Assembly (NCBI RefSeq): GCF_018812025.1
Contig: NC_063044.1
Span: forward strand, 41,843,243-41,907,242
From: Megalobrama amblycephala
Taxonomy: Eukaryota; Chordata; Actinopteri; Cypriniformes; Xenocyprididae
DNA: 64,000 nucleotides
Direction: 5' to 3'
Part shown: piece by piece, positions 12,447 to 23,989 of the stretch
Position numbering within the stretch: position 1 is the stretch's first letter
Layout of the letters: each line of letters begins with the position of its first letter
The notes under the pieces: model-generated
What the model saw: only the letters and a program-made list of their open reading frames with translations
Told to the model about the DNA's origin: nothing
Database searches by the model: none
Program-made: the position numbers and the translations under genes

Positions 12447-12857
12447 TTAAAGGGTTTGTTTGATACACGCTCTGAACCACTGATTTGAAACAAAAAAAAC
12501 AATTTGTAAAGCTTCGCAGCTTCATGAAGCAGTGTTTTGAAATCGCCCATCACTAGATATTGTTGAATAAAGTCGTTATTTAGTTTTTTTGGTGCACAAA
12601 AAGTATTCTTGTCGCTTCATAACAGTAAGGTTGAACCACAGTAGTCACATGAACTGTTTTAAATATGTCTTTAGTAGCTTTCTGGGCATCTGAAAGTGTT
12701 AATTATCTTGCTGGCAATAGAGGCCTCACCATCGGATTTTATCAAAAATATCTTAATTTGTGTTCCGAAGATTATCAAAGGTCTTACAGATGTGGAACGA
12801 CATGAGGGTGAGTAATAAATGACAGAATTTTCATTTTTGGGTGAACTAACCCTTTAA
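12447..12857. mobile_element. TTAA-flanked GGGTTAGTTCACCC-family MITE with internal deletion
   Basis: TTAA lies at 12447-12450 and 12854-12857. The right end reads TTTTGGGTGAACTAACCC before TTAA, the standard terminus. The left arm is mostly deleted: AAAGGGTT runs straight into inner sequence that matches 40775-41544 and 48054-48837 (CATGAAGCAGTGTTTTGAAA, CTTGTCGCTT). Confidence 0.75.
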
Positions 12858-13433
12858 AGCCTTTAATGGTGTCAGCAGCAGTGACAAGTTTTTCCTTTAT
12901 ATTGTCAGAGAGGTGAGAATGTATTTGTTCTCATGGAAAGTGTCAAGTGGGATATGAGGACAAATGGAGGGGTGGTGTGGATATGGATTCTGGCTGAGTG
13001 CCGTGTCACGGTGACTCGAGCTCCTCGGAGTCCCAGTGCTAGGATCAGTTTCCACGAGGTGAGGACACAAAGGCAGGAAGATAAAGACCTGCCAGAATAC
13101 AATCAAACAGAACTGCACGCTGCAGTTTATTGTAGCTCTTCAAATTCTGCTATATGACAATCTCTTCTCGTCACAAGTATCATCATCCAGGTCATTGAAA
13201 TGAAACGCAAGGCATTTATTAGAGGAGTTCTATGAGCTAAAAGAGGATTACAACTATAGAAGCGGCATGATGGATGATGCTGATGTAATTACATTTGGCA
13301 TCATCTTCTTCAAGGTGAAGGATGTCATTTCTGCACCACTAGCGGCACCAGAAATGCAAAAATAACTAGATATTTACATTTGCTGATGAAAATGTGAGCT
13401 GTGCTTGCCAGTGCAAAAACTTTGAATGGTGGA
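12858..13433. other. Unannotated sequence
   Basis: Short overlapping frames on both strands at 12897-13157 have no recognisable domain. No repeat termini seen. Confidence 0.4.
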
Positions 13434-13650
13434 TTCCACGTGTGTTGTTGTCTGGTTGCTAAGGCTTTCCAGAGTATTGCTATGGGATTGCTAAGAGTGC
13501 TCTTGGTGCATTGCAATGCTGCCAGGGCATTCTGGGAGGTTTCTAGGTTTTTGTTAAGATTTGTCTGATTGTTAAGCTCTTTTAAGTGGTTGCTAGGAAA
13601 TTGCTAACTTGCACAAGTCAAAAGCCTTACTACCACAAGCCCACTATCAA
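13434..13650. repeat. Degenerate TTGCTA-type dispersed repeat
   Basis: The segment is built of variants of TTGTCTGGTTGCTAAGG, TTGCTATGGGATTGCTAAG and GTGGTTGCTAGGAAATTGCT, followed by CAAGTCAAAAG. A similar block ending CCAAAGTCAAAAGTTCCCAC lies at 27250-27370. It looks like a decayed short-unit repeat family. Confidence 0.55.
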
Positions 13651-13790
13651 GTTTCTATGATATTCAGGTTTCTGTGGTTTACACAGTTTTTTTTAAGCTG
13701 TTTCAATTGCCAGGCAAAAAAATAAAAATAAAATGTTATGTTGGTTAAAAAAAAAATTGCAAGTTGATGCTTCAATCTACACTGCTATCT

Positions 13791-13970
13791 TTAAAGGATT
13801 AGTCCACTTTCAAATAAAATTTTCCTGATAATTTACTCACCCCCATGTCATTCAAGATGTTCATGTCTTCCTTTCATCATTCAAAAAGAAATTAAGGTTT
13901 TTGATGAAAACATTCCAGGATTTTTCTCCTTATAGTGGAGATAAGACCCTTATTCCTCATTTGGTATCGT
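13791..13970. mobile_element. Truncated AAAGGATTAGTCCACTTT-family MITE
   Basis: It starts at TTAA (13791-13794) with AAAGGATTAGTCCACTTTCA, matching the copy at 53918-54440. After TATAGTGGAG it jumps to ATAAGACCCTTATTCCTC, which is the opposite arm of the 53918 copy. This is therefore an internally deleted palindrome. It is cut off at TTAA 13971-13974 by the next element. Confidence 0.7.
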
Positions 13971-15195
13971 TTAACACTAGAACCGCCGGGGGTTGCTATA
14001 TACCTAAAACCGCCATGCGGGTAAATTTTACCCATGCACATTACACCTGTTTTTATATGGCTAAAGAATATATTATTTCACTGTATTATGTCACTGTCTT
14101 CACAAAGAAGTGTCTTGAGTCATGAAATGATTATGTATGGTCACCAACTATATTTTTGTCCTGTTGTTTTATGTTCAAGACTTTTTTTTTATGCAGGCTA
14201 CACTAATCACTTTTCATAACGGTCAAGCTAAACAAGTCTGTACTGACAACGAGAATTAGAAGGAAGTAAATACATATCTGGGTGGTGTAATATTATAATT
14301 AATCATATATTAAAGGTGCCCTAGAACTTCTTTTTAAAAGATGTAATATAAGTCTAAGGTGTCCCCTGAATGTGTCTGTGAAGTTTCAGCTCAAAATACC
14401 CCATAGATTTTTTTTAATTCATTTTTTTTAACTGCCTATTTTGGGGAATCATTAACCCTCTGGAGTCTGAGGCTGATTTGGGGCTTGGAGAAGTTTTGAC
14501 ATGCTCTGACATTTGTGCTTTTTTCAGTTGTTCATAAACATATAAATGACAAAAGTGCCATTACACTGTATACAGCACAAACTAGGCTACAATAATATGT
14601 GAGGAACATGTATGTACATGTTTGTTTTTTTGAAGGAATAATGTTTATGCATGGTTATTGAAAAAACAAAAACTTAAGTCACTGAAATAAGGCCAAAAAA
14701 AAGTATATTAAATCTATGTTCACAAGACTTTTGGGTATTGGAAGTTGTAGACTAGAGTTTTTGCTTCAGAATTATGTAAAAATTATGCTGCCTACTCCTT
14801 CATATAAAACAATATATTGATTTAGTTTTTGTAAGACACTTTTTGCCAAGAAACACAGTATGCGTGGAGGCGTGAATCTGCATGAATAATGGGCCATTTA
14901 CACCTGGGAAGACAAAAGAATCACATAATAATGACCTTAAATGACTTGCATATTAATGAGGCCTTTCGGTCAGGTAGGCTGTGAAAAAAACCCTCTGTAA
15001 TAATGTCTCAGCTCATCAAAAACAGCAATACTGTGAAATATTATTACAATATAAAATAATGGTATTCTATTTTATTCTTTAAAATATAATGTATTTCTGT
15101 GGTGCAAAGTGTCTGAACAATTATGTTACACCTATGGCATTTCATATAGGCTTTTAGCTTAAAAGCATGCACATTTGGAGAAATATTGATGGATT

Positions 15196-15198
<3 letters not shown>

Positions 15199-15291
<93 letters not shown>
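15199..15291. repeat. (AT)n microsatellite
   Basis: About 93 bp of uninterrupted alternating TA inside the piggyBac-like element. The length is likely to vary between individuals. Confidence 0.97.
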
Positions 15292-15292
<1 letters not shown>

Positions 15293-15969
15293 TGAGAAAT
15301 AATATTTATTGTCATCACTATGAGTGCTGGATACTGTGTTTTTAATTCATACTTGCAGCCGGAGGGCGCTCTTTACACCTGTAGTCCACAAATTCATAAT
15401 ATAAAAAAGAAAAGGAACTAGGAACTAATGGCATGTCTTCTAGAGATTGCTAACCATTGCTTTAACATCCAAATAAACACTTTTCAAGACCATAAATACA
15501 CGATTGAGACGATGAATGCATGTATTGCCTCTGAATTTGCGTCTGAATAGCGCTGGCTCCACATTAGCGGATGATGAGCTGAATCACAGACTTCTGACAT
15601 GGCTCTCTTTTCATACAGATTACATAAACACAGAATGTTTGTTTTCGATTTGACTTGCATGATTTAAAACCTGACATTTCAACATTTCTTTAGACGTAAG
15701 TGTAATTTTTTTTGTCATTAGTATTCATAAGTTACAGTTCATTTTCTGAGAACTATCAGATTGGACTTCGTTCAGAGGGAGAGGAGAGATCACGCATCAT
15801 GTTAGTTTTCTTTATTTTACAAAAAGCACAACATTGTGTTTTTACTCTGAGTGTACACAAATAAAAGAAGACATTCTATAGTTTCAATTGATATATTACT
15901 TATGTCTCTATGACAAGAAATGACAGAGTATTTTAAGTCTGTTTTGATGCAATGTGAAAAAAAACCTGC

Positions 15970-15989
15970 AAAACGCGCCGGCGCGTTTT
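15970..15989. repeat. Perfect 20 bp GC-rich palindrome
   Basis: AAAACGCGCCGGCGCGTTTT is its own reverse complement and lies 14 bp inside the right end of the piggyBac-like element. A role in transposase recognition is possible but not shown. Confidence 0.8.
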
Positions 15990-16122
15990 CAGACCTCAGG
16001 GAGTTAACTATGCACTGATATATAGGTTGCGGCCCCTTTAAATCTTCCGCTCCCCTGCCCCGGAGCTCGTGCTTGCCTTGAACAGCATAAAAACAGTTCA
16101 CACAGCTAATATAAGCCTCAAA

Positions 16123-16175
16123 ATGGATCTTTACAAGATGTTCGTCATGCATGCTGCATGCATGCGTCGGATTAT
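16123..16175 (+). pseudogene. Exon-like relic with splice donor in MITE copy A
   Basis: An ATG-started 53 bp open segment reads MDLYKMFVMHAACMRRI and runs directly into GTGAGTA, a good splice-donor match. The same 53 bp segment and donor occur in copy B (31021-31073) and copy C (58412-58464, minus strand). It may be the first exon of a gene carried by the autonomous parent element. I do not recognise the peptide. No second exon is present in any copy. Confidence 0.4.
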
Positions 16176-17382
16176 GTGAGTAAAGTATTTATTTTGATGT
16201 TTATATTTGATTCTCTATGAGTTTGAGGCTGTGCTCTGTGGCTAACGGCTAATGCTACACTGTTGGAGAGATTTATAAAGAATGAAGTTGTGTTTATGAA
16301 TTATACAGACTGCAAGTGTTTAAAAATTAAAATAGCGACGGCTCTCTTGTCTCCGTGAATACAGTAAGAAACGATGGTAACTTTAACTACATTTAACAGT
16401 ACATTAGCTACATGCTAACGAAACATTTAGAAAGACAATTTACAAATATCACTAAAAATATCATGTAATCATGGATCATGTCAGTTATTATCGCTCCATC
16501 TGCCATTTTTCGCTGTTGTCCTTGCTTACCTAGTCGGATGATTCAGCTGTGCACAGATCCAGACGTTCTGCCCTTGTGTAATGCTTCGATCATGGGCTGG
16601 CATATGCAAATATTGGGGGCGTACATATTAATGATCCTGACTGTTACGTAACAGTCGGTGTTATGTTGAGATTCGCCTGTTCTTCGGAGGTCTTTTAAAC
16701 AATTGAGATTTATATAAGAAGGAGGAAACAATGGAGTTTGAAACTCAATGTATGTCTTTTCCATGTACTGAACTCTTGTTATTCAACTATGCCAAGATAA
16801 ATTCAATATTTAATTCTAGGGCACCTTTAAGATAACCCATGTTATTTAAATTACTAAAATAGTCTATAGACGATAATGAACAATAATAATTCACCACACT
16901 CCATAGGATGTATGATGCAATGACAAATTCAAGAGTGCAGCTTCACCCTAATTATTTAGTACATCCAAAGTTTATTGAAGCTCACCCTCTGTAACTATTG
17001 TAGCAATCCTGTCCTGAAGAACAGACTCAGTTTAATTTTTCTCGGAGGCTCTGGATAGCTGTCATGAGCCGTCAGATGCTGAGATGACCCAGGAGGCGTC
17101 ACTGATCTCACCACCATCAAACTCTCAACACTCATGGCATTTAGGGATTCTACCTCTTCGGCATCCATAAATCGCCAGGTTTACTCATTGTGACTTTATT
17201 TATGAAACCGATGACTGCTAATTCAGTGAGTGAAAGGTGTTGCCTAGCAATGTACAATGTTTAAACATAAGGGGACGCGAAAATGACAGCGCGAAAATAC
17301 AGGCGGATAAATTTGACCCGCATGGCGCTTATAGGTATAAATCCCCCGTTTTTTGATCTGATTTTATCTAAACATTTTTTAA

Positions 17383-17577
17383 CACCAAGGGATTGTAAAT
17401 TACACAATTTTAGTAAAAGTCAATGACTGTGAGACTTTTTATTGAAAACCTGTTATGTACATTTGAAAAACAGTCACTGTCACTTTTACACCAAAACATA
17501 TCTTATTTATGGTTATCTTTGCACATTAAATTAGAAAACATAATTTAACATTTGGGGAAAAATGCCTTAATTCAACT
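17383..17577. other. Short unannotated spacer
   Basis: AT-rich sequence between the piggyBac-like nest and the next TTAA element. It may include leftover sequence of the outer element. Confidence 0.35.
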
Positions 17578-19776
17578 TTAAAGGATTAGTTCACCCAAAA
17601 ATGAAAATTCTAAACCCATTAAGACTTTCATTCATGTTCAAAATGCAAATGAAGATCTTTTGAATGTAATCTGAGAGATTTCTGTCCCTCCATTGACAGC
17701 TACGCAACTGAAACTTTGAGGCTTCAAAAAGTTCATAAAGAGATCGTAAAACTAATCCATATGAATTGAGTGGCTTAGTACAAATTTTCTGAAGAGACAC
17801 GATTGCTTTATATAATGAACAGATTTAATTTAGGCTTTTATTCACATGTAAACATTGACCAGTGAACAGAAGCTCAACCGAACCTGCTTGACACGTGAGA
17901 ACAACCTCTTTTGGAAGCTCAAACGTGTTGTGTAACACACGAGAATGAACCTCATTTGTTCTCACATGTCAAGCAAACATGTTTACCACAACTGATGTGT
18001 GTGTTGATGAATGTTTACATGTGAATAAAAGCCTAAATTAAATCTGTTCATCATAAAAACGATCGAGTCTCTTCAGAAAATTTGGACTAAATCACTTTAT
18101 TCATGTGGATTCGTTTTCTGATCTCTTTATGAACTTTTTGAATTGTCAAAATCTCAATTGCGTAGCTGTCAATGGAGGGACAGAAAGCTCTCAGATTTCA
18201 TCAAAAAGATCTTGATTTGTTTTCCGAAAATGAACAAAAGTTACGGGTGTAGGGTCTGGACCAATCAGCCACACAATTATTCATTGTATTTAATGAATTA
18301 CCCATAAACTCACTCTCACTATCAAAGTTCTCTGAACCCATCCCCCTAAAACTGCAACCAGCATCCCAAATGTAGCTGGCACACAGGCCAACCTAGGTGT
18401 CCTGTTACAGATATATGGTACTTTTATGATCGGGAAGAATGCTGTAGAGACTAGTGACTCATTCTTCCTGAGAAGGACAAATAAACTCTCTTAATCCTAT
18501 GTATTCTCTATATAACCACTTGGGAAATGTATAAACACGTATCCAATTTTCCCATCTCATGACTCTCCTTTTATAGGCTTTATTCTATGTATTAATTCTC
18601 TATTTTGAACTATTTTGGTATTAATGTTCCATAGTTGCAAATGTATAGTTAACTGAGATCACATTGGCAGCATGTTTGGTATCTACGGACTCCAACTTTC
18701 ATTTCCTATTTGGTAATTTATGTTACATGTTACTAACTCTGTGACATGTTAGTATTATAAGAATCTAGAAGGTTATTCTCTCATTCATCCAATCCAGTGT
18801 CTTATGCTAATATCTTGCTACAGAACAAAGATTCGTAAAACTTCCCTCTGAAAGGGAAACTCCTTATTGGCTCAGATACCTCAAGAGGGTGTGACATCTT
18901 CACCTCTTATATTCACTGATCACAAGATCAAACCCCTCTTCTTCTCTTTTACTGACAAATGTTGACGTCAAGATGACGCTTTAAGAAGCTAGAAGCTTCT
19001 AAGGAACCCCAAGCTTGTGCCAGGCCTCGGCCTAGACCTTCCATTCACCAAAGATCCTCTGAATCCAACTGGTTCTCTTTCATCAAGACAATATCAGCAA
19101 AGATTCAACGGAAGCCTCCACAAACTGCATCAGGACAGTTTTAATTCAACTTGGAGAGACATGCAAGCAACAAACTTAGTCTCATTATCGGATACATTGA
19201 GTATCCTTACCCTTTTTAAAGAAGGGCCTGTTAAAACTAAACTGATGGTTTGCTCAAGGCTGTTGGTCTACTGAATGTCAAACAATGCTGTAACCTCTTG
19301 CTTCCTGTACTCTGCTTTAGCTCTCTCTCTCTTGGTAAACTGTATGCATGCATGTGTGTGAATGTATAATGAGTAGTTAAGTGTTTAGTCTAGTTAATAA
19401 AGTCTTGTTCATGTCACACGTAAGGTTGTCTGTGTTTTGCGCTCATATACTGGAGTCCCTATTCATGTCGATCCTGACTACAGGCTTTTAGTAGAATAAG
19501 ATTGTTATTTCCCATAACCTGGAAATTAACATTTCTTAGAATTAATAAACAATTAACACTGTGTGTTCATTGGACAACAGGTTAATTGATTGTAATATTA
19601 ATTGTATTACATTAAGTTAATTTTATTAACTGATTCAAATATTAATAATTAATTATAACTAGTTATAATTAATTATTCATATTTATTTGGAGCTAATTTG
19701 CTACATGGGAGTGGAACAACATAAAGGCGAGTAATTAATTACATAATTTTCATTTTGGGGTGAACTATCCCTTTAA
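17578..19776. mobile_element. TTAA-flanked GGATTAGTTCACCC-family MITE split by an LTR
   Basis: TTAA at 17578-17581 is followed by AGGATTAGTTCACCC. The right end is GGGGTGAACTATCCC before TTAA (19773-19776). The left 670 bp is palindromic, with CAAACATG, CACGTGAGAACA and AGAGACACGATTG-type segments recurring inverted. At ACGGG within the usual ACGGGTGTGGAACGAC junction the copy is interrupted by about 1.46 kb. Without the insertion it would be about 737 bp, close to the related copies of 770-784 bp. Confidence 0.82.
18248..19705 (+). mobile_element. Probable solo LTR, about 1.46 kb
   Basis: The insert begins TGTAGGG and ends GCTACA, giving the TG...CA and short inverted repeat (TGTAG/CTACA) typical of long terminal repeats. 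The flanks CGGG and TGGG form an imperfect 4 bp duplication. Near the right side an AATAAA signal (about 19398) is followed by a TGTCTGTGTTTTG stretch, as in an R-U5 region. No gag, pol or second LTR is present. A solo LTR left by LTR-LTR recombination is the simplest reading. The class is not resolved. Confidence 0.6.
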
Positions 19777-20860
19777 ATATAACATGACTATCACCTAAAA
19801 GCATTGAAATACTTGTTAGGCCTCTGTGTGGTCCTCTGTTATAAACAGATACAGACAGGCTCTCTGTGAACGCCACAATATTTCACCTCACAAATGAAAC
19901 AGATTATCTGCCAGTGCAGCCACTGCTGATAGAGACTCCCGCTGTGTACAAATTCACAGCGAGTTTCCCACAGCTAGATCACAAAACAATTCAAATTTCT
20001 CAACTGAGTTGAAAATTTAGGGTCTCCTTTCAATCTTTTTTATATTAGCGGGGCTAAGGGAACTACTAAATGTGCAAAATTTGAAAAGGCAGCACAGATC
20101 TACCATGAAATTAGAATGCATTTCATACACCGAAATGGGGTAACAATTTTAAAACAATCAACAACTGCTTGATGTTTTTCACTGAAGTTTATAATAGTGA
20201 CAACAAGCAGGGAAAAAAGCATTAGGTACGACCTCATTAAGCCAAATCACTCACTATAGCAAGACAGAAGCTTAAGCGTCTGTTTTCTTTGTACACAACA
20301 CTGTCCTTATCATCAGTGATCTGTGACTCAATTAGTACAGACAGCAATTGACTGTAATGAATTAGGAACCCGTTGACCCAGGTAAGTTGGATATCAATCT
20401 GTTTCCCGATAAGGGACACGTGTCACACTTCATGCGTCAATATCGTCCTGCCTCTGGATCGGTTATCAGTAATCACAAATCAATATGTCCTGATGCAGGT
20501 CACTCCAGGTGTTTGCGCATATAGTTTTGTTTACCAAATAGATTGTGAAGGACACGTGCAATATTTTATATGTACTCAAGACAAGCAGCAAATATATTAC
20601 TGATGAATACAGGGCTTTAATAAGCAATAAATAACTGATTACTTTGTTTTGACCTTTCTAATGTGGGTTTATATGTATAAATATGATAATGCATTTCACT
20701 CAGGCAGCATAAACAGATTTTGACAGTCAATTTGCAGTAGTTTTGTGCCACAGTGCCTCCTATGGGCCACTTTAGTAAAGACTCTTCAGAGACTGGAAGG
20801 TGAGAAAGGAGTCCTGCTCAATGCCTGACAGGCTGACCTGTCTTTGAGGCTTACAGTATA
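19777..20860. other. Unannotated, mostly single-copy sequence
   Basis: No element ends, arrays or exons recognised. Frames of 60-76 codons at 20237-20603 have no recognisable content. Confidence 0.4.
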
Positions 20861-21633
20861 AGTAAGCAATAAGGTACTCAAGACTAGTGCTGTATCGTGA
20901 ATAAGTCACGGCTGAAGAGCATTGTTAGGCACGACGCGAAGCAACCCCTTCAGCTGTGACTCATTCACGATACAGCACTCGAGTACCTTACTGCTTTTAT
21001 AAAACGGTTACCACACAATACAAATATTAAAGCCAAAAATACATGTATCAATGCAGCTTTCATGAAGTAAAATCACTAAAAGCCTTCCTTCTGCCGGAAA
21101 AAAAATAGTCCCTGACCGTGAACAGCAACAGAAGTTACATTATTACACCTTTAGATGGCGGCAAAGACTGTCTTTATGAGTGTGTCAGTCAGTAGTAAAG
21201 ACTTTTATATTGAAAAGACTGAATTGATGTGAACACGAAACAAGACGCAACTGACAAATGCTTTGACTAGCACTGTCAGTCATGGGAAAACCCCTTAATT
21301 GTTAAAAAGACAAGATAATACATTGAACATTTAAACAGATTTTTTATTATGAACATAGGACTGACCTGAAGGAAAATGCTAAATATGAATGCAGGTAATA
21401 AACTCGCTCACTCGATCTCTTTCTCACAATATAATCTTCTACATAATACAGTAAGCTTCAATGAACAATATAAATTGAGAACAAACAGTTTACGTTGCCA
21501 AGAGTGGTTGCTAAGGGTGTTGTGTAGTGATACACAGAACTGTTGGATGAAGTGGTCATAGACGCGTTTTATCATGAATAAAACACAGCTATTTACCAAT
21601 CAGAATCAAGGACAGGAACTAACCATTTTATAA
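20861..21633. mobile_element. Hairpin-plus-body repeat, copy 2
   Basis: A hairpin (20866-20994) with arms GCAATAAGGTACTC and GAGTACCTTACTGC, plus TGCTGTATCGTGAATAAGTC against GACTCATTCACGATACAGCA, precedes the same body seen in copy 1. The loop holds GGCACGACGCGAAGCAACC, mostly lost from copy 1. The body ends TAACCATTTTATAA. TATAAGT appears at both outer edges but may be partly element sequence. Confidence 0.75.
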
Positions 21634-21759
21634 GTGTAAAGTTAGCATTAGGCTTATTATAGTTAACTAAAACTAAAAGCATAAAAACTGAAAATAAAAC
21701 AACACTGGTTAGCTGTTGTTTTAGGGCCATCCATCCTCCACAATCCTAGCTGATAATGT

Positions 21760-22180
21760 ACTCTGAGGGGCAGTTTACACGACACCATTTTCAAATAAAA
21801 ATGGAAAACTTTGTATGTGTTTTGGCCGTTCATTTACACAATAATGACGTTTTTGGGGCCTGAAAACGCAAACTCTTGAAAATGGGTTTCAAAGTGCAAG
21901 TTTTTGAAAACTGTACTGTTATCATCTTCATGTAAACTACAAAAACTTGAATTTGAGTATTACATGTTCAGTCTATAGGTGCGTATAATGCTTCTTTACA
22001 AAGTGACATCGCCAACTACTGGCCTAGCATGAAAAATACAGCGTTTTTAGTCGTTTTCACGGATCCATGTGAACAGGGATCGTTTTGACAACGTTGTAGT
22101 CTGTACACAAAAAAAAAAGGGGAAAAACTTGACCATTTTTAGTACATCATTGTAGTCTAAACTATACTCCTAATTTGATC
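21760..22180. mobile_element. GCAGTTTACACGACACC repeat
   Basis: This segment contains TTACACAATAATGACGTTTT, AAGTGACATCGCCAACTACT and TTTTTAGTCGTTTTCACGGA. A shorter relative at 29036-29270 shares AAGTGACATCACCAACTACT and the distal end. The ends (TTTACACGAC, and TAGTCTAAAC on the right) suggest a foldback element of the type CAGTTTACACG.../...TGTAAACG. Confidence 0.5.
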
Positions 22181-22189
22181 ATAAAAATG

Positions 22190-23112
22190 GTGGATAATGA
22201 TTCACAATGATTGTTATGATTTATTTATTTTTTGGACAAGATATAGTGAATTTATAAGACATGTCATATCAGGGAAAAACATAATACTGCCGCAAATGTA
22301 TTCATAAAGATTTATGTGTGCCGACACGCAAGCGGTAAGCAGTGATAAAGAAATAGCTGCGAGACATCCTGGGAATCTTGATATTCCGTCCTGCTTTGGA
22401 GCCGTGCTCGATGTTTTCTCTCTTGTCAGACGAAGGCAGAAGAGTTTTATGGAAATGAGCCCACCTGCCACAGGGGGGTCGACAGTGCATGAAGCACTGG
22501 AAACAGTCAATCTCTGTTTGCCATTCATCACTTTTTTTCCCCTCTTTTCTGTTTTTAAGTTCCAATTTCAGATTTCTTCAGTCCTGTCTTTCATCTCTTT
22601 TAGAGATGGGGTAATTTACACTTCGTCTTTAAATTCATTCTCGTCTGACGCAGCCCTTGGTTATCTGTTCACATCCTGACGAGCATCACTGGCTCTTCTA
22701 AAAGGTTCGGCTATGACTCACCAGAGCCCTCACTTTGACGAGATCAAGGCAAATGTTTTTTTTTTCCTCCTCAGCCTCCAAAACAACCCCCTCCCCTCTT
22801 TAATTCAATGTCCGCAGACACATTTGATTTTGTCGAACACAAGAAGCAAAGGGGCTCTTTCACCCTGCTGACATCATAAATCTGGGCTACTTTGAAAAGT
22901 GTGACGGCCATGTTTGAACAATCTCATTCCTCACCTCTGCCAGGGCGAGATGGTTTTTCCAAAATGTGAGATATGCAGAAAGAGGGGATCTTCGCAATGT
23001 TTTATGTTCTGCTACTGCCCTCTGCTGCACGATGTGTAATCAAACACTCAAAATGTGCTGCTGTTAGCACATCCATGAAATGTCAAGCTATCCTGAATGG
23101 CTTAAGGAGACT
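22190..23112. other. Repeat-poor sequence of balanced composition
   Basis: No element termini seen. Composition is higher in GC than the surroundings. The 121-codon plus-strand frame (22314-22679) and the overlapping minus-strand frames look like chance openings: no domain, no convincing splice sites, no codon pattern. It could hold conserved non-coding DNA. Confidence 0.35.
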
Positions 23113-23989
23113 TTAAAGTGACAGTTCACCTTAGAATAAAATAAATGAAATTTAAAATAAATAAATAAATAAATAATTTACTCCCCTCATGTCCTTCCAA
23201 ACCTTATGTCTTTCTTCCATGTAACAAAAGAAGACATTTATTTTCATATATAAGGCAGTCAAAGATTTTAAAGACAAGAATGTCAGTGTATAACCAATTT
23301 AATTTGATTGTGTATATTGTAAATACTACTGTTCAAAGGTTTAGGGTCAAAGATTTTATGTTTTTGGTTATTTTTTTATGTTTTTGTTATGCTGCATCAA
23401 GGCTCCATTTATTTGATTAAAAATACAGTAAAATATTATTATATTATAGTAACTGTTTTCTATTGTAATATATTTTAAAATGTAATTTTATTCATGTGAT
23501 CAAAGCTGAATTTTCAGCATCAACATTCAGTGTCACATGATCCTCCAGAAATCATTCTAATGATGATTTGATGATCAAGAAACATTTCTGATTATTATCA
23601 ATGCTGAAAACAGTTGTGCTGCTTAATATTTTTGTGGAAACCTTGAGTTTACTTCAGATAGAAATATTTTGTGACAATCTTTTGTTTGTCTTTTGTATAA
23701 ATGTCACATTTGATTAATGCATCCTTGCTTGAAAAATAAAATAATAAAATAAAAAAGCATTTGGCTTCAGAATACCTGTAATATTTATAGTATATTCTGC
23801 GACAGAACTACTTTTTCTCCCATCCACTTTCATTGTAGGAAAAAAGCAGTGTCAAAACCCACTTGTTTTGTTCCCCACCAAAAAAAAAAAAAAGTCTGAA
23901 AAATGAAAGGGTCTGAAAGAACATGAGGTAAGTAAATGATGACATGAGGACAAATTATTCATTTTTTAGGGGTGAACTATTAATTTTAA
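23113..23989. mobile_element. TTAA-family MITE split by another repeat
   Basis: TTAA at 23113-23116 is followed by AGTGACAGTTCACC and ATTTACTCCCCTCATGTCC. The right end is AACATGAGGTAAGTAAATGA and then GGGGTGAACTATTAATTTTAA (TTAA 23986-23989). The inner pattern (CAAACCTTATGTCTTTCTTC) matches the same superfamily. A CTACTGTTCAAAGG-family copy sits in the middle. Confidence 0.65.
23326..23758 (+). mobile_element. CTACTGTTCAAAGGTTTAGGG-family repeat, nested
   Basis: Recognisable landmarks in order are GTTCAAAGGTTTAGGGTC, CATTTATTTGATTAAAAATA, AAGCTGAATTTTCAGCATCA, CAGTGTCACATGATCCTCC and GTTGTGCTGCTTAATATTTT. I know this as a very common cyprinid dispersed repeat. The far end is truncated in an A-rich tract. 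The reverse-oriented copy at 30305-32292 has the same landmarks. Confidence 0.7.

Larger units (their letters stand above)
14456..16003. mobile_element. piggyBac-like element inserted in MITE copy A
   Basis: It is flanked by TTAA (14452-14455 and 16004-16007), with ends CCCTCTGGAGTCTGAGG and the complement of CAGACCTCAGGGAG. Excising the element plus one TTAA restores the continuous sequence CATCATTAACTATGCAC found in the other MITE copies. It is 1548 bp long with no transposase, so it is non-autonomous. It carries a long (AT)n tract and a 20 bp perfect GC-rich palindrome near the right end. Confidence 0.78.
14310..16830. mobile_element. AAAGGTGCCCTAGAA-family TTAA MITE, copy A, split by a piggyBac-like element
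   Basis: TTAA at 14310-14313 is followed by AGGTGCCCTAGAAC, and the right end is TTCTAGGGCACCT before TTAA (16827-16830). The parts outside 14452-16007 match copy B (30765-31724) and the reverse of copy C (57741-58727). The ends of the 1.55 kb interruption carry their own TTAA duplication. The resident element is therefore about 970 bp, close to the 960 and 987 bp of the other two copies. Confidence 0.85.
13971..17382. mobile_element. piggyBac-like outer element containing further insertions
   Basis: The left end after TTAA (13971-13974) begins CACTAGAACCGCCGGGGG, then TATACC and CCGCCATGCGGGTAAATTT. Near the right, 17313-17352 carries the inverse: AAATTTGACCCGCATGGCG, then GGTATAAATCCCCCG. 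TTAA targets and CACTAGAA-type ends resemble piggyBac-like elements. A TTAA at 17379-17382 could be the right target, but the terminal bases there do not match the left tip, so the right boundary is uncertain. No transposase frame is visible. Most of the interior is a later nested insertion. Confidence 0.55.

Noticed and set aside
22314..22679. 121-codon plus-strand frame in a repeat-poor block
   Set aside because: No domain recognised, overlapping frames equally open on the minus strand, and no evidence of exons around it.
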